This document shows positions 8,768-19,467 of a DNA stretch of 56,786 nt, one piece after another. The stretch is from positions 1 to 56,786 of the forward strand of contig JALUXG010000029.1 in the NCBI GenBank assembly GCA_027019085.1, in the 5' to 3' direction. Numbering within the stretch: position 1 is the first letter of the stretch; every line of letters begins with the position of its first letter. The DNA is from Rhodanobacteraceae bacterium (lineage in GTDB: Bacteria > Pseudomonadota > Gammaproteobacteria > Xanthomonadales > Rhodanobacteraceae). The notes beneath the pieces were generated by a model. It was not told the DNA's origin and did not search any database. It saw only the letters and a list, made by a program, of their open reading frames with translations. A program made the position numbers and the translations under genes.

Positions 8768-10456
8768 TCACCGGGGCCGATGGCTTTCGGCAATGCGTTC
8801 GGCTTCGTCTTCCTCGGGCGGGATGATCGGCTGGCCGGGATCGATGGCGCCTTCGGCCTCCTCGATCTGGATGGCCTCGATGGATGGCGTGCGCCAGCCG
8901 GCATGTGCGCCCCACAGGAAGTACAGCAGGCCGATCACCGCGACCAGAGCCAGGTCCCAGCCGTAGGGAATGACACCGGTACCGCCGAACTCGGGGCTGC
9001 CGATGTAGGACACCACGGCCAGTGTGACCAGATAGCAGACCAGCCACCAGGCGCCCTTCATCTGGCGGCCGAAGTCGTGCCATTTCTGCTTGAACTGATA
9101 GTAGAAGTACAGCGGCAGGGCGATCGCGATCAGCAGGATGATCTGGCCAGTCAACGGCCACTTGGCCCAGTACAGCAGTTCGGCCGACATGATGAAGGCG
9201 ATCGCCGAGATGAGCGACAGGCCGTGCAGGCGAAACGGGCGAGGCAGCTCCGGTGCGGTGCGGCGCAGGGTCATCACGCTGACCGGACCGGTGAGGTAGG
9301 AAATGATCGTCGCCACCGAGATCACCGCGGCCAGCGAATCCCAGCCGCGGAAGAAGAACAGGAAGATGAAGGCGACCACCAGGTTCAGCCACATGGCCGG
9401 TCGTGGCACGCCCCACTTCGGGTGCACGGAGCCGAAGATCTTCGGCAGCGTGCCATTGCGCTCCATGCCGTAGATCATGCGCGCGGTCGAGGCGGTGTAG
9501 GTCATGCCGGTGCCGCTGGGGCTGATGAAGGCATCGGTGAACAGCATGGTCGCCAGCCACTGCAGGCCGAGGATCTTGGCCAGGTCGGCGAACGGCGAGG
9601 AGAAGTTGATGCCGTGCCAGCCGGCCCTGGCCAGCAGCGTGGGCGGCACCGCGCCGATGTAGGCCACCTGCAGCAGCACGTAGATGATGGTGGCCAGCAC
9701 GATGGCGCCGACGATGGCGAAGGGGATGCTGCGCCCCGGGTTGCGTGCCTCGCCGGCCAGGTTCACCGGACTCTGGAAGCCGTTGAAGCTGAACACGATG
9801 CCGGCCGTCGCCACGGCGGTGAGGATGGCGGCAAAGTCGTTGGTGTGGGTCCCGCCGTTGACGCCGACGTCGAAGTTGGCGTGGTCGAAGCCGCTGGCGA
9901 TCAGGGCAATGCCGGTGACCGCGGGAATGATCAGCTTGACGATGGTGATGGCGGTGTTGGAGTGCGCGAACAGTTTCACGCTCCAGAAATTGAGCAGGAA
10001 ATAGACGACGATCAGGATCGCAGTAAAGCCCAGGCCCAGGTGGCTGAGCGTGTCGGTATGTGCGTTGTACAGGCCGTGCACCCAGTTGCCGACCCAGTCG
10101 CCGTCCCAGCCGGACATGTACTGGATCGAGGCCTCGGCCTCGACCGGGATCACCGAGACGATGGCGATCCAGTTCGACCAAGCGGCGATGAAGCCGACCA
10201 GCGAGCCGTGCGAGTAGTGGCCGTAGCGCACCATGCCGCCGGTCTCGGGGAACATCGCGCCCAGCTCGGCGTAGGTCAGGGCGATCGAGAGGATCACGCC
10301 GGCGCCGATCAGCCAGGCCCAGACCGCGCCGGGGCCGGCCAGGCGGGCCGCGTTCCAGGCGCCGAACAGCCAGCCGGAGCCGATGATCGAGCCCAGGCCG
10401 GTGTACATCAGGGCCCATGGGCCGACGTCGCGACGGATGGATCTGGCCTGGTCCAT
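8768..10456 (-). CDS. APC-superfamily amino acid permease
   Basis: A 562-residue polytopic inner-membrane transporter with about 12-14 hydrophobic segments. The first helix has the APC signature GLGSIIGSGWLFGAW, the unwound substrate-binding loop. YAELGAMFPETGG in helix 2 is also typical. The hydrophilic, acidic C-terminal tail (IEEAEGAIDPGQPIIPPEEDE) is cytoplasmic. It resembles aspartate:proton symporters of the YveA group, but the substrate cannot be fixed from sequence. It stands alone, divergent from the diguanylate cyclase gene with about 180 nt between. Confidence 0.85.
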   Translation of the reverse strand: MDQARSIRRDVGPWALMYTGLGSIIGSGWLFGAWNAARLAGPGAVWAWLIGAGVILSIALTYAELGAMFPETGGMVRYGHYSHGSLVGFIAAWSNWIAIVSVIPVEAEASIQYMSGWDGDWVGNWVHGLYNAHTDTLSHLGLGFTAILIVVYFLLNFWSVKLFAHSNTAITIVKLIIPAVTGIALIASGFDHANFDVGVNGGTHTNDFAAILTAVATAGIVFSFNGFQSPVNLAGEARNPGRSIPFAIVGAIVLATIIYVLLQVAYIGAVPPTLLARAGWHGINFSSPFADLAKILGLQWLATMLFTDAFISPSGTGMTYTASTARMIYGMERNGTLPKIFGSVHPKWGVPRPAMWLNLVVAFIFLFFFRGWDSLAAVISVATIISYLTGPVSVMTLRRTAPELPRPFRLHGLSLISAIAFIMSAELLYWAKWPLTGQIILLIAIALPLYFYYQFKQKWHDFGRQMKGAWWLVCYLVTLAVVSYIGSPEFGGTGVIPYGWDLALVAVIGLLYFLWGAHAGWRTPSIEAIQIEEAEGAIDPGQPIIPPEEDEAERIAESHRPR

Positions 10457-10635
10457 ATTCGGTAATCCTCAGTGTGGGGTTGGCGGGCTCAAACCGCGCC
10501 AGTATGGCAAACCGGGGCGCATGTGACACGTGGCTGCAGTCATGCCTGTGCTCAGGCCGCACAATGAACGACGATCACGCGAGATTGCGCCGTGAATCAT
10601 GCACAATGGGGCCGTATGTAGAAGGGACTTGCCTC

Positions 10636-13533
10636 ATGCCCGAAGTGGGTGACCTGCGAGCGAGGCAGGCGCGGTGGCGAAGCTGGCCCGCCCTGGCCGC
10701 CTGGATGCTGGCGCTGCTGATCTTCCCGCATGTTCTGCAGGCGGGCGAGGTGCGCAGTGTCGTGATGCAGTCCTTCACCCGTGACCACGGGCTGGGAAGT
10801 CTTTCGGTGCATGTTCTTGCGCGCGACCGGCAGGGCGTTCTGTGGGCCGGTACGGAGCGCGGTGCCTACCGTTTCGATGGCCGTACATTCCTGCCGGTCA
10901 CGACCGGTCCCGGCCGGCGGCTGCGGGTGAACGACATGTTCCTGGCGCCTGACGGGCACTTGTGGGTTGGCGCTGCGCAGGGCCTGTACCGTTGGGACGG
11001 CGATCGCCTGCAGCGCTTGTCGCGCGTGCCGGTGGATGATCTGCGGCGCATTGCCGGGGACGGAAACCATGGTGTCTTCGTGCGTCACCAGCGGCGGATG
11101 GTGCACGTGGATGCACAAGGCCGGGAGCGCGATATGCCTTGGCAGGAGGTGCTGGCGGTCGGATTGCTCACGGACGGGCCGGTCCTGCGTTATCGCGAAC
11201 ACCTGTGGACAAGTTGCGGCGCGCAGTTGTGCATGCGTTCGGACGGGGGGCAAACCCGGCAATGGGGCGCGGCGCACGGGGTGCCTGCCGACCGCTGGAT
11301 CACGCTGATGGCTACCCGGTCTGGCGACTTGTGGGTCGGTGGCGAAAAGCACCTGCTGCACCTGGCGCCGGGGAGCAGGCAGTTTCGCGCCATTGCCAGT
11401 CCGGCGCCGGTCGAATCCCTGCATGTCGATGCACGGGGGCGGGTGCTCGCGGGATCATCCGGACGCTTGCTGCGCTGGGACGGCGAGCGCTGGGAACAGT
11501 TTGGCGATCGCCGTTCCCTGCAGGGCGTGCAGATCCGTGACGTCCTGCATGATGCGGGCGGCATGGTCTGGTTGGCGACGGGAGGTCGCGGGGTGCTGCG
11601 CTGGCGCGGTTACGGAAGGATCCGCAACTGGTCCGCCGATCATGGACTGGACAGTGCGCCGACCTGGGCCATCGCACGGGATGCCGATGGCGATCTGTGG
11701 CTGGGCAACCAGCATCGCGGCAATCTTCTGCGTGCCGGCGCGCGGCATCTCAGTGAATGGCCGCAGGCACTGCGACGGAACGACTGGATCAATACCGTGG
11801 CCCTGCTGCCGCGCGCGCGCAGCATGTGGGTCGTCTTCAATGCGGGCACCGTGCTGCGCTACGACCTCGATACCCGCAAGGTGACCGTGGTGCTCGAACG
11901 GGCCGGATGGGCCAAGTTTGCCCTGTTCGATGCCCGGGGTCGCCTGTGGCTGGGGGCCCACGGTGGACTGTGGCGGATCGACGGAGCGGATAGCGCGAGC
12001 CCCGTCGCCCGGCGCATGCATACCGGTTACCCGGAAAGCACGCGCTACCTCGGCGGTGCGCACAGCGGTGTCGACGGACTCTGGCTGGCCACCAGCCGTG
12101 GACTGTTGCGCGAGGCCGGGGGACGTATTGAACCTGTCAGTCTGTCGCGCAGCCTGCCCGAGGGCGGTTTCGCCGACGTGGCCGAATTGCCGGACGGAAG
12201 GGTCCTGCTGGCTCCGGTTTCGGGCGGACTGTGGGAGGGGCGGGTGAACGATGAAGGTGGGCTCGACGTGGTTCCGGTCCGCGACGCACTGTTGCAGGAC
12301 ACGCTCGTGCATTCGCTGTACATGGACGGATCGGGCCGCCTGTGGGCGGCGGGTGATGCGGGGGTGGATGTGCTTGCCGAGGGGCGTTGGCGCAGGCTCG
12401 ACCAGAATGACGGTCTGGCCTGGGACGACATGGCTGTCGGCGCCTTTCACGAAGATGCCGATGGCAGCGTCTGGCTCGGCACCAGCGGTGGCGTCTCGCA
12501 CCTGGTGCATCCCGGGGCCGTGCTGCGTGAGCGTCCGCTGCCGGCTCCGGTCATTTTGCAGATGCGCTACGGGAAAGCCGCCGTGGGCAGGGACGGTCAC
12601 TCGATTCTTCCCTGGATGCACGGTCAGACATTCATGGTGAAACTGGCCACGCCCGGCATGGCCCATGGCCCGGACCTGCAGATCCAGTATCGACTGATGA
12701 ATGGCGACGGGGCGCAGGATGTGTCCTGGGAATCGGTGCGCGAGCGCAGCCTGCATTACAGCGGACTGGCTCCGGGAACGTACCGGCTGCAGATGCGCCT
12801 TTTCGATCCGGCCATGCGTGCCTATTCGGGCGTCCACGGGCCAGGGTTCACGGTCAGGCCGCCGTGGTGGATGCACGGATGGGCGCTGGCGCTGTACATG
12901 ATGCTGGTGCTGGCGCTGGTGGTGATGCTGTGGCGCCTGCGCACGTCCCGGCTGCGTCAGCGTCATGCCGAACTGGAGGTGCTGGTCGCGCAGCGCACCC
13001 AGGAACTGGAGAACGACAAACGGCAGCTGGTCGCGGCGCGCGAAGCGCTCAAGTACGAAGCCACGCACGATGCTTTGACCGGGCTGCTCAATCGTGGCGC
13101 CGCGGTCAGGGCGCTGGTGGCGGCCCTGTTGTCGGGCGATCAGCCACTGGGCGTGCTGTTGATCGACCTGGACCATTTCAAGCAGGTCAACGACACCTAC
13201 GGCCATCTGACGGGCGATGCGGTGCTGGTGCAGTGCGCACAGCGTTTGCGCAGGCTGGTGCCTGGCAAGACAAGCCTGGGGCGCTATGGCGGCGAGGAGC
13301 TGGTAGCGATCTGGCCGGGACTGGATCGCAAGGAGGATCTGCAGCAGGCACTGGCCGAGGTGATCGACGGCCGCTACAACGACGGCGACAAGCATCTGCG
13401 CGTGACCTGCTCGGTAGGCGTGGCCTGGGCGCGACCGGGCGACGATGTCGACAGCGTGCTGCGGCGTGCCGATCTGGCGCTGTACCGCGCCAAGCGCGCA
13501 GGTCGCGCGCGCGTGGAGTACGCATCGGTCTGA
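10636..13533 (+). CDS. Membrane sensor diguanylate cyclase with beta-propeller input
   Basis: A 965-residue protein. Its signal peptide (about 18-35) is followed by a periplasmic sensor of two-component-regulator propeller repeats (residues about 45-670; repeated D-G-LW-G motifs such as GVLWAGTERGAYRFDG and GHLWVGAAQGLYRWDG) and a Y_Y_Y domain (about 680-740). One membrane span (about 750-770), a coiled-coil linker and a GGDEF domain (about 805-965) complete it. The active-site motif is GGEEL (885-889), preceded by LIDLDHFKQVND, so synthesis of c-di-GMP is likely. The RxxD inhibitory site is not recognisable. The start at 10636 has GAAGGGA upstream. The same sensor array usually joins histidine kinases; here it drives c-di-GMP. 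The ligand is unknown. Confidence 0.9.
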   Translation: MPEVGDLRARQARWRSWPALAAWMLALLIFPHVLQAGEVRSVVMQSFTRDHGLGSLSVHVLARDRQGVLWAGTERGAYRFDGRTFLPVTTGPGRRLRVNDMFLAPDGHLWVGAAQGLYRWDGDRLQRLSRVPVDDLRRIAGDGNHGVFVRHQRRMVHVDAQGRERDMPWQEVLAVGLLTDGPVLRYREHLWTSCGAQLCMRSDGGQTRQWGAAHGVPADRWITLMATRSGDLWVGGEKHLLHLAPGSRQFRAIASPAPVESLHVDARGRVLAGSSGRLLRWDGERWEQFGDRRSLQGVQIRDVLHDAGGMVWLATGGRGVLRWRGYGRIRNWSADHGLDSAPTWAIARDADGDLWLGNQHRGNLLRAGARHLSEWPQALRRNDWINTVALLPRARSMWVVFNAGTVLRYDLDTRKVTVVLERAGWAKFALFDARGRLWLGAHGGLWRIDGADSASPVARRMHTGYPESTRYLGGAHSGVDGLWLATSRGLLREAGGRIEPVSLSRSLPEGGFADVAELPDGRVLLAPVSGGLWEGRVNDEGGLDVVPVRDALLQDTLVHSLYMDGSGRLWAAGDAGVDVLAEGRWRRLDQNDGLAWDDMAVGAFHEDADGSVWLGTSGGVSHLVHPGAVLRERPLPAPVILQMRYGKAAVGRDGHSILPWMHGQTFMVKLATPGMAHGPDLQIQYRLMNGDGAQDVSWESVRERSLHYSGLAPGTYRLQMRLFDPAMRAYSGVHGPGFTVRPPWWMHGWALALYMMLVLALVVMLWRLRTSRLRQRHAELEVLVAQRTQELENDKRQLVAAREALKYEATHDALTGLLNRGAAVRALVAALLSGDQPLGVLLIDLDHFKQVNDTYGHLTGDAVLVQCAQRLRRLVPGKTSLGRYGGEELVAIWPGLDRKEDLQQALAEVIDGRYNDGDKHLRVTCSVGVAWARPGDDVDSVLRRADLALYRAKRAGRARVEYASV

Positions 13534-13569
13534 TCGCGGCTGGACGGTGATGGCCGCGCCCGGGCCCGT

Positions 13570-13584
13570 CCGCATGTGATGCGG
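13570..13584. terminator. Short hairpin between convergent genes
   Basis: CCGCAT (13570-13575) and ATGCGG (13579-13584) form a 6-bp stem with a 3-nt loop in the 72-nt gap where the diguanylate cyclase gene and sdaA converge. There is no T-tract, so this is only a candidate terminator. Confidence 0.3.
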
Positions 13585-13605
13585 CGTCGAGTCATGCCGG
13601 CGCCT

Positions 13606-14985
<1,380 letters not shown>

Positions 14986-15046
14986 GCGCGGGTATCCAGG
15001 GTATGGCTGAACGGTACAATGGCCCATTGTATACGGGCCATGCGGA

Positions 15047-15304
15047 TTGCGAGTGAACCCTCCCGGCGACTTTGTCCTCTACCAGCGCGACGACTGCCAT
15101 CTTTGCGATCTGGCGCTCAGGGTGCTGGCCGATGCGCGCATGCCCGAATTCGCCAGCTGCTGGATCGATGGCGATGCCGAGCTGGAGGCGCGTTACGGCC
15201 TTCGCGTGCCGGTACTGCGGGACTGTCGCGGCAACCGCGAGCTGGGCTGGCCGTTCGACGTGGCAGCCGTCCAGGCACTGCTGGCCGAAGCCGGGCAATC
15301 CTGA
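15047..15304 (+). CDS. Glutaredoxin-like (DUF836) family protein
   Basis: A small protein of 85 residues with a thioredoxin-fold start, [18 protein letters not shown], giving a CxxC redox motif (CHLC), and a cis-Pro region RVPVLRD. This is the glutaredoxin-like DUF836 family, predicted to be a cytoplasmic thiol-disulfide protein of unknown partner. The start is uncertain: TTG at 15047 or GTG at 15053; no ATG is in frame. The stop lies 17 nt before rnpB, so the two may be co-transcribed. Divergent from sdaA. Confidence 0.78.
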   Translation: MRVNPPGDFVLYQRDDCHLCDLALRVLADARMPEFASCWIDGDAELEARYGLRVPVLRDCRGNRELGWPFDVAAVQALLAEAGQS

Positions 15305-15320
15305 GTTACACTTGCGCCCG

Positions 15321-15680
<360 letters not shown>

Positions 15681-15955
15681 CCCTCCTTCCACCCGCAGGC
15701 GTTCAGCCTGCCCGAGCACACGGTTCCGCCGGCCAGGGAGGGCCAGCGGGGGTGTCGTATGCGCATGCGGGGCGTCCGCGCCGGGTACGGGCATCGAGCC
15801 GGTCGTCAGGCCGGATGGGTCGTGCCGGCACGTCCTCGGCGTGCTTGTTGCCCATAAAAATCCATCATTTTCAACGACCTCACAAATCTTCCTGAGAAAC
15901 TGCATAAAAAATCAGCAAGCCTCGTCTTTGTCCTTGATCTGCAAGCAAAAATTCC
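15681..15955. other. Intergenic region between rnpB and the mraZ promoter
   Basis: No gene is supported here. A hairpin, GCAGGC-N5-GCCTGC (15695-15711), just after rnpB may help end or process that RNA; it has no T-tract. From about 15855 the base composition turns AT-rich with A/T runs (AAAAATCC, CATAAAAAATC, CAAAAATTCC) up to the -35 box, suggesting an UP-element-like region for the strong dcw promoter. Confidence 0.5.
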
Positions 15956-15984
15956 TTGACAGTCTCAGGGGGTGAGACTATGGT
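15956..15984 (+). promoter_or_regulatory. Strong sigma-70 promoter for mraZ/dcw with dyad in the spacer
   Basis: TTGACA (15956-15961) is a perfect -35 box, followed by a 17-bp spacer and TATGGT (-10, 15979-15984). The spacer is itself an inverted repeat, GTCTCA-GGGGG-TGAGAC (15962-15978), filling exactly the space between the two boxes. That placement would let a dimeric regulator block or reshape the promoter. The predicted start of transcription is near 15991. Confidence 0.85.
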
Positions 15985-16018
15985 GGGCCGCAGTGTGAAT
16001 ACGTGGGATTTAGTGGAA
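15983..16018 (+). promoter_or_regulatory. MraZ operator: four direct repeats at 10-bp period
   Basis: GTGGGC (15983), GTGTGA (15993), GTGGGA (16003) and GTGGAA (16013) follow each other at exactly 10 bp. They overlap the -10 box and run to 11 nt before the mraZ start. MraZ of other bacteria binds TGGGA-like direct repeats with 5-nt gaps ahead of its own gene, so this is its autoregulatory site. Four copies would fit a ring-shaped MraZ oligomer. Confidence 0.85.
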
Positions 16019-16028
16019 AACCACCCTC

Positions 16029-16475
16029 ATGTTCCAGGGCGAAACCGCCATTACCGTGGATGACAAGGGCCGGCTGGCCATCCCGACTGCGTATCGGGAG
16101 CTGGTCGCGCGCGAGTGCGGCAACCGCCTGGTGGTGACGTACAACCCCTTCGAGGCGGGCTGCCTGTGGATTTTCCCCCATGCCGAGTGGGAACGGGTGC
16201 GCGACCAGGTCAATGCCCTGCCGAGAGTCAAGGCGGTGCATCGCGACATGCAGCGCAAGCTGGTGGGGGCGGCCGCGCCGCTGGAGCCTGACAGTGCCTC
16301 GCGCATCCTGCTGCCGGCCAGCCAGCGTGCTTTTGCCGGGATCGAGAAGAAGGCGGTGCTGCTGGGCATGGATTCGAAGTTCGAGTTGTGGAGCGAACAG
16401 GCTCACCTGGAGAGGATCCGCCAGATCATTGGCGAGGACCAGATCAGCGACGACATGGCGGAGCTGCGGTTGTAG
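16029..16475 (+). CDS. mraZ: Division/cell-wall cluster transcriptional repressor MraZ
   Basis: A 148-residue MraZ with two SpoVT-AbrB-like swapped-hairpin domains. The DxxxR signatures are in [14 protein letters not shown] (about residues 10-23) and in the second repeat, [15 protein letters not shown]. It represses the dcw operon by binding direct repeats upstream; four such repeats lie just ahead of this gene. First gene of the cluster; rsmH starts 30 nt downstream. Confidence 0.96.
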   Translation: MFQGETAITVDDKGRLAIPTAYRELVARECGNRLVVTYNPFEAGCLWIFPHAEWERVRDQVNALPRVKAVHRDMQRKLVGAAAPLEPDSASRILLPASQRAFAGIEKKAVLLGMDSKFELWSEQAHLERIRQIIGEDQISDDMAELRL

Positions 16476-16505
16476 CGGGGTTCAAACGGTCACGCATGCA
16501 TCGGG

Positions 16506-17444
16506 ATGATGGCAATGGAAAGGCAAGGCGCGGAACACATCCCGGTGATGCTGGAGGAGGTGTTGGAGGGGCTCGCCGTGAAGACAAGCGGGCGGTATCT
16601 GGATGGCACGTTCGGACGTGGTGGTCATGCGCGGGCGGTACTGGAGCGGCTGGGCCCCGAGGGGCGGTTGCTGCTCATGGATCGTGACCCGCAGGCCATC
16701 GCCGAGGCGCAACGGGCGTTTGCCGACGATGCACGGGTCACGGTGCAGCGCGGCAACTTCGCCGACCTGGCGCACTGGACGGCAACCGAACCCGGCCTAG
16801 ATGGCGTGCTGCTCGACCTTGGCGTGTCCTCGCCGCAACTCGACGAGGCCGAACGCGGCTTCAGTTTCATGGCCGATGCCCCACTGGACATGCGCATGGA
16901 TCCGGAGCACGGCATGAGTGCGGCGGACTACCTGGCCTCGGTCGACGAGAAGGAGCTGGCCGATGTGCTGTGGCGCTACGGCGAGGAGCGGTTCAGCCGG
17001 CGCATCGCGCGCACCATCGTGGCGCAGCGCTCGGAGCAGCCGATCCGGCGCACGGGAGAACTCGCGCAGCTGATCGAGCGTGTGCTCGGCCGGCGTGAAA
17101 AGGGAAAGCATCCGGCAACCCGCAGTTTCCAGGCGCTGCGGATTCGCATCAACGGCGAAATGGATGCGCTGGAAAAAGGCCTTGCAGGGGCGCTGACGCG
17201 GCTGCGGCCGGGTGGGCGCCTGGCGGTGATCAGTTTTCATTCGCTGGAGGACCGGATGGTCAAGCAGTTCATCCGCAGCGAGTCCGGGCTGCGTCCGGCC
17301 GGGCCGCGCCACCTGCCGCCGCCCGACGCGCCGGTGGCACGGCTGCGCGCGGTAGGCAAGGCACGCTTCCCCGCCGATGCCGAAACCCGGAGCAACCCGC
17401 GCGCGCGCTCGGCGGTGTTGCGGGTCGCGGAGCGTCTGCCATGA
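16506..17444 (+). CDS. rsmH: 16S rRNA (cytosine1402-N4)-methyltransferase RsmH
   Basis: A 312-residue SAM-dependent methyltransferase (formerly MraW) that makes N4-methyl-C1402 in the 30S P site. The N terminus [13 protein letters not shown], the SAM motif [16 protein letters not shown] and the segment [20 protein letters not shown] are family signatures. The C-terminal [14 protein letters not shown] is also diagnostic. Starts at 16506, 16509 or 16515 are all possible; ATCGGG precedes the first. Its stop overlaps the ftsL start by the ATGA motif. Confidence 0.97.
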   Translation: MMAMERQGAEHIPVMLEEVLEGLAVKTSGRYLDGTFGRGGHARAVLERLGPEGRLLLMDRDPQAIAEAQRAFADDARVTVQRGNFADLAHWTATEPGLDGVLLDLGVSSPQLDEAERGFSFMADAPLDMRMDPEHGMSAADYLASVDEKELADVLWRYGEERFSRRIARTIVAQRSEQPIRRTGELAQLIERVLGRREKGKHPATRSFQALRIRINGEMDALEKGLAGALTRLRPGGRLAVISFHSLEDRMVKQFIRSESGLRPAGPRHLPPPDAPVARLRAVGKARFPADAETRSNPRARSAVLRVAERLP

Positions 17445-17713
17445 ATTGGCGACTGGTCCTGCTGGTCCCGGGCCTGCTGGTGCTGGTGCTGGTCAGCGCC
17501 ATTGCCGTGATCTGGGCGCGGCACGAGAACCGCGTGCTGTTCGTGCAACTGACGCAACTGCAGTCACGCCGCGATGCCCTGAACGTGGAGTTCGGCCGAC
17601 TCGAGCTGGAAAAGGCGACCTGGGCCGACCCGGCACGTATCGAGTACGTGGCCCGCAAGCAGTTGGGCATGGTACGCCCCACGCCTGCCGATACCCGGTT
17701 GATCCTGCAATGA
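17441..17713 (+). CDS. ftsL: Cell division protein FtsL
   Basis: A 90-residue bitopic protein: a short cytoplasmic start, a membrane helix (about 4-23) and a periplasmic leucine-zipper-like coiled coil ([25 protein letters not shown]). It ends with the [16 protein letters not shown] segment typical of proteobacterial FtsL. FtsL forms the FtsQLB complex that activates FtsWI. The sequence is fast-evolving; the call relies on size, topology and its fixed place between rsmH and ftsI. ATGA overlaps are seen at both ends. Confidence 0.93.
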   Translation: MNWRLVLLVPGLLVLVLVSAIAVIWARHENRVLFVQLTQLQSRRDALNVEFGRLELEKATWADPARIEYVARKQLGMVRPTPADTRLILQ

Positions 17714-19467
17714 ACCGTACCCGCCGCCAGCACGAGTTGCAGGTCCCCGGACGCATGCCCGGCCCCAGTGCGCGTCGCCGCCTGTGGCTGGTGGCCGTCC
17801 TGATGGGCCTGGCGTTGCTCGGACTGATGGCGCAGGCGGTCGACCTGCAGGTCGTGCACAAGCGCTTTTACCAGGAGCAGGGCAATGCGCGTTTCCTGCG
17901 CGAGGTACCGATCCCGGTTTCGCGTGGAAGCATTTTTGACCGCAATGGCGTGCCGCTGGCCGTGTCCACGCCAGTGGAATCGATCTGGGCCAACCCCGGC
18001 GAGGCGCTTGCCGCGAGCGACCGTCTGCCGCAACTGGCGCGCATGCTGGGCATCGATCCGCAGGCATTGACGCAATATCTGGAGCAGCGCTCGGGTCGCG
18101 AATTCGTGTACCTCAAGCGGCGCATGAGTCCGGAGGCAGCGCAGGCCGTGCTGGACCTGAAGATTCCCGGCATCAACGAGCAACGGGAATACCGGCGCTA
18201 CTACCCGTTGGGCGCCATCACCGCGCACGTCATCGGTTTCACCGATATTGACGACCACGGCCAGGAAGGGCTGGAACTTGCCTACGACAAGTGGCTGAGC
18301 GGCACCGCAGGCATCAAGCGGGTGATACGGGACCGCCGCGGACAGACCGTGGAAAACGTGGACCTGGTGCGGGCGCCGCGGCCCGGCCACGACCTGACCC
18401 TGAGCATCGACCGTCGCATCCAGTACCTGGCCTATCGCCAGCTTGAGCAAACCGTACGCAAATACAAGGCCCAGTCGGCTTCGATGGTCATCATGGATCC
18501 GCGTAACGGCGAAGTGCTGGCGATGGTCAACATGCCTTCGTACAACCCCAATGCGCTTGGCAACAGCACACCCGCCCAGCGCCGCAACCGTGCCGTGACC
18601 GACGTGGTCGAGCCCGGCTCCACGGCCAAGGCCTTCACCGTGGCGGCTGCGCTGGAAAGCGGCAAGTGGACACCGGGGCGGAAAATCGACACCTCGCCGG
18701 GCTGGATCGACCTGTACGGCCACGTGATCCGTGACGACAGCGACAACGGCGTGCTCGACATGACTGGCGTGATCACCAAGTCCAGCAACATCGGCGCGGC
18801 GAAGATCGCGCTCAGCCTCGACCCGGTCCGGATGTACGACGTGTTCCGATCGTTCGGTTTCGGCCAGAGCACGGAAAGCGGGTTGCCGGGCGAGTCCGCG
18901 GGCCTGCTGCCGGTAGGCACCGACTGGCGCCCGATCCGCCAGGCCACGATCGGCTACGGCTACGGTTTCAGCGTGACCGCACTGCAACTGGCGCAGGCCT
19001 ACTGTGTCATCGCCGATGGCGGGGTGCTGCATGCGCCGACATTCGTGAAGGGGCAGGACGTGCCGGGACACCGCGTGCTCGACCCGCAGGTGGCCAGGGA
19101 AGTGAAGAACATGCTCAAGACCGTGGTCGAGCCGGGCGGTACGGCGTACCGGACCGCCTCGATCGCCAATTACACGGTCGCCGGCAAGACCGGCACCTCG
19201 CACATTGCCGAAGCGGGAGGATATTCCGACTCGAGTTACAACTCGCTGTTCGCCGGGATGGTTCCGGCCAGCCGTCCGCGACTGGTCGGTGTGGTCATCG
19301 TGCGCGGCGCCAAGGGTGGTTATTTCGGATCGACCGTGGCGGCGCCGGTATTCAGCGCGGTGATGAAAGGTGCCCTGCGTCTGCTCGACGTAGCGCCGGA
19401 CAACGTGCCGCAATTGTATGCGTCCAGGGACGGCGTCTCGGACGAGAACGGAGCACCCGCGCCATGA
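17710..19467 (+). CDS. ftsI: Peptidoglycan transpeptidase FtsI (PBP3)
   Basis: A 585-residue class B penicillin-binding protein that cross-links septal peptidoglycan. One N-terminal membrane helix (about residues 28-46) is followed by the pedestal domain (from RGSIFDRNGVPLAVS) and the transpeptidase domain. Catalytic motifs are intact: STAK with nucleophile Ser304, SSN (358-360) and KTGT (493-496). The true start is ATG 17710, overlapping the ftsL stop; open sequence further upstream is out-of-frame read-through of rsmH/ftsL. murE follows with an ATGA overlap. Confidence 0.97.
   Translation: MNRTRRQHELQVPGRMPGPSARRRLWLVAVLMGLALLGLMAQAVDLQVVHKRFYQEQGNARFLREVPIPVSRGSIFDRNGVPLAVSTPVESIWANPGEALAASDRLPQLARMLGIDPQALTQYLEQRSGREFVYLKRRMSPEAAQAVLDLKIPGINEQREYRRYYPLGAITAHVIGFTDIDDHGQEGLELAYDKWLSGTAGIKRVIRDRRGQTVENVDLVRAPRPGHDLTLSIDRRIQYLAYRQLEQTVRKYKAQSASMVIMDPRNGEVLAMVNMPSYNPNALGNSTPAQRRNRAVTDVVEPGSTAKAFTVAAALESGKWTPGRKIDTSPGWIDLYGHVIRDDSDNGVLDMTGVITKSSNIGAAKIALSLDPVRMYDVFRSFGFGQSTESGLPGESAGLLPVGTDWRPIRQATIGYGYGFSVTALQLAQAYCVIADGGVLHAPTFVKGQDVPGHRVLDPQVAREVKNMLKTVVEPGGTAYRTASIANYTVAGKTGTSHIAEAGGYSDSSYNSLFAGMVPASRPRLVGVVIVRGAKGGYFGSTVAAPVFSAVMKGALRLLDVAPDNVPQLYASRDGVSDENGAPAP

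Noticed and set aside
8504..10465. 653-codon plus-strand frame opposite the amino-acid permease
   Set aside because: Antisense frame; the minus-strand protein has clear APC signatures and membrane helices.
16010..16406. Minus-strand frames opposite mraZ
   Set aside because: Shadows of mraZ, whose two AbrB-like motifs are intact.
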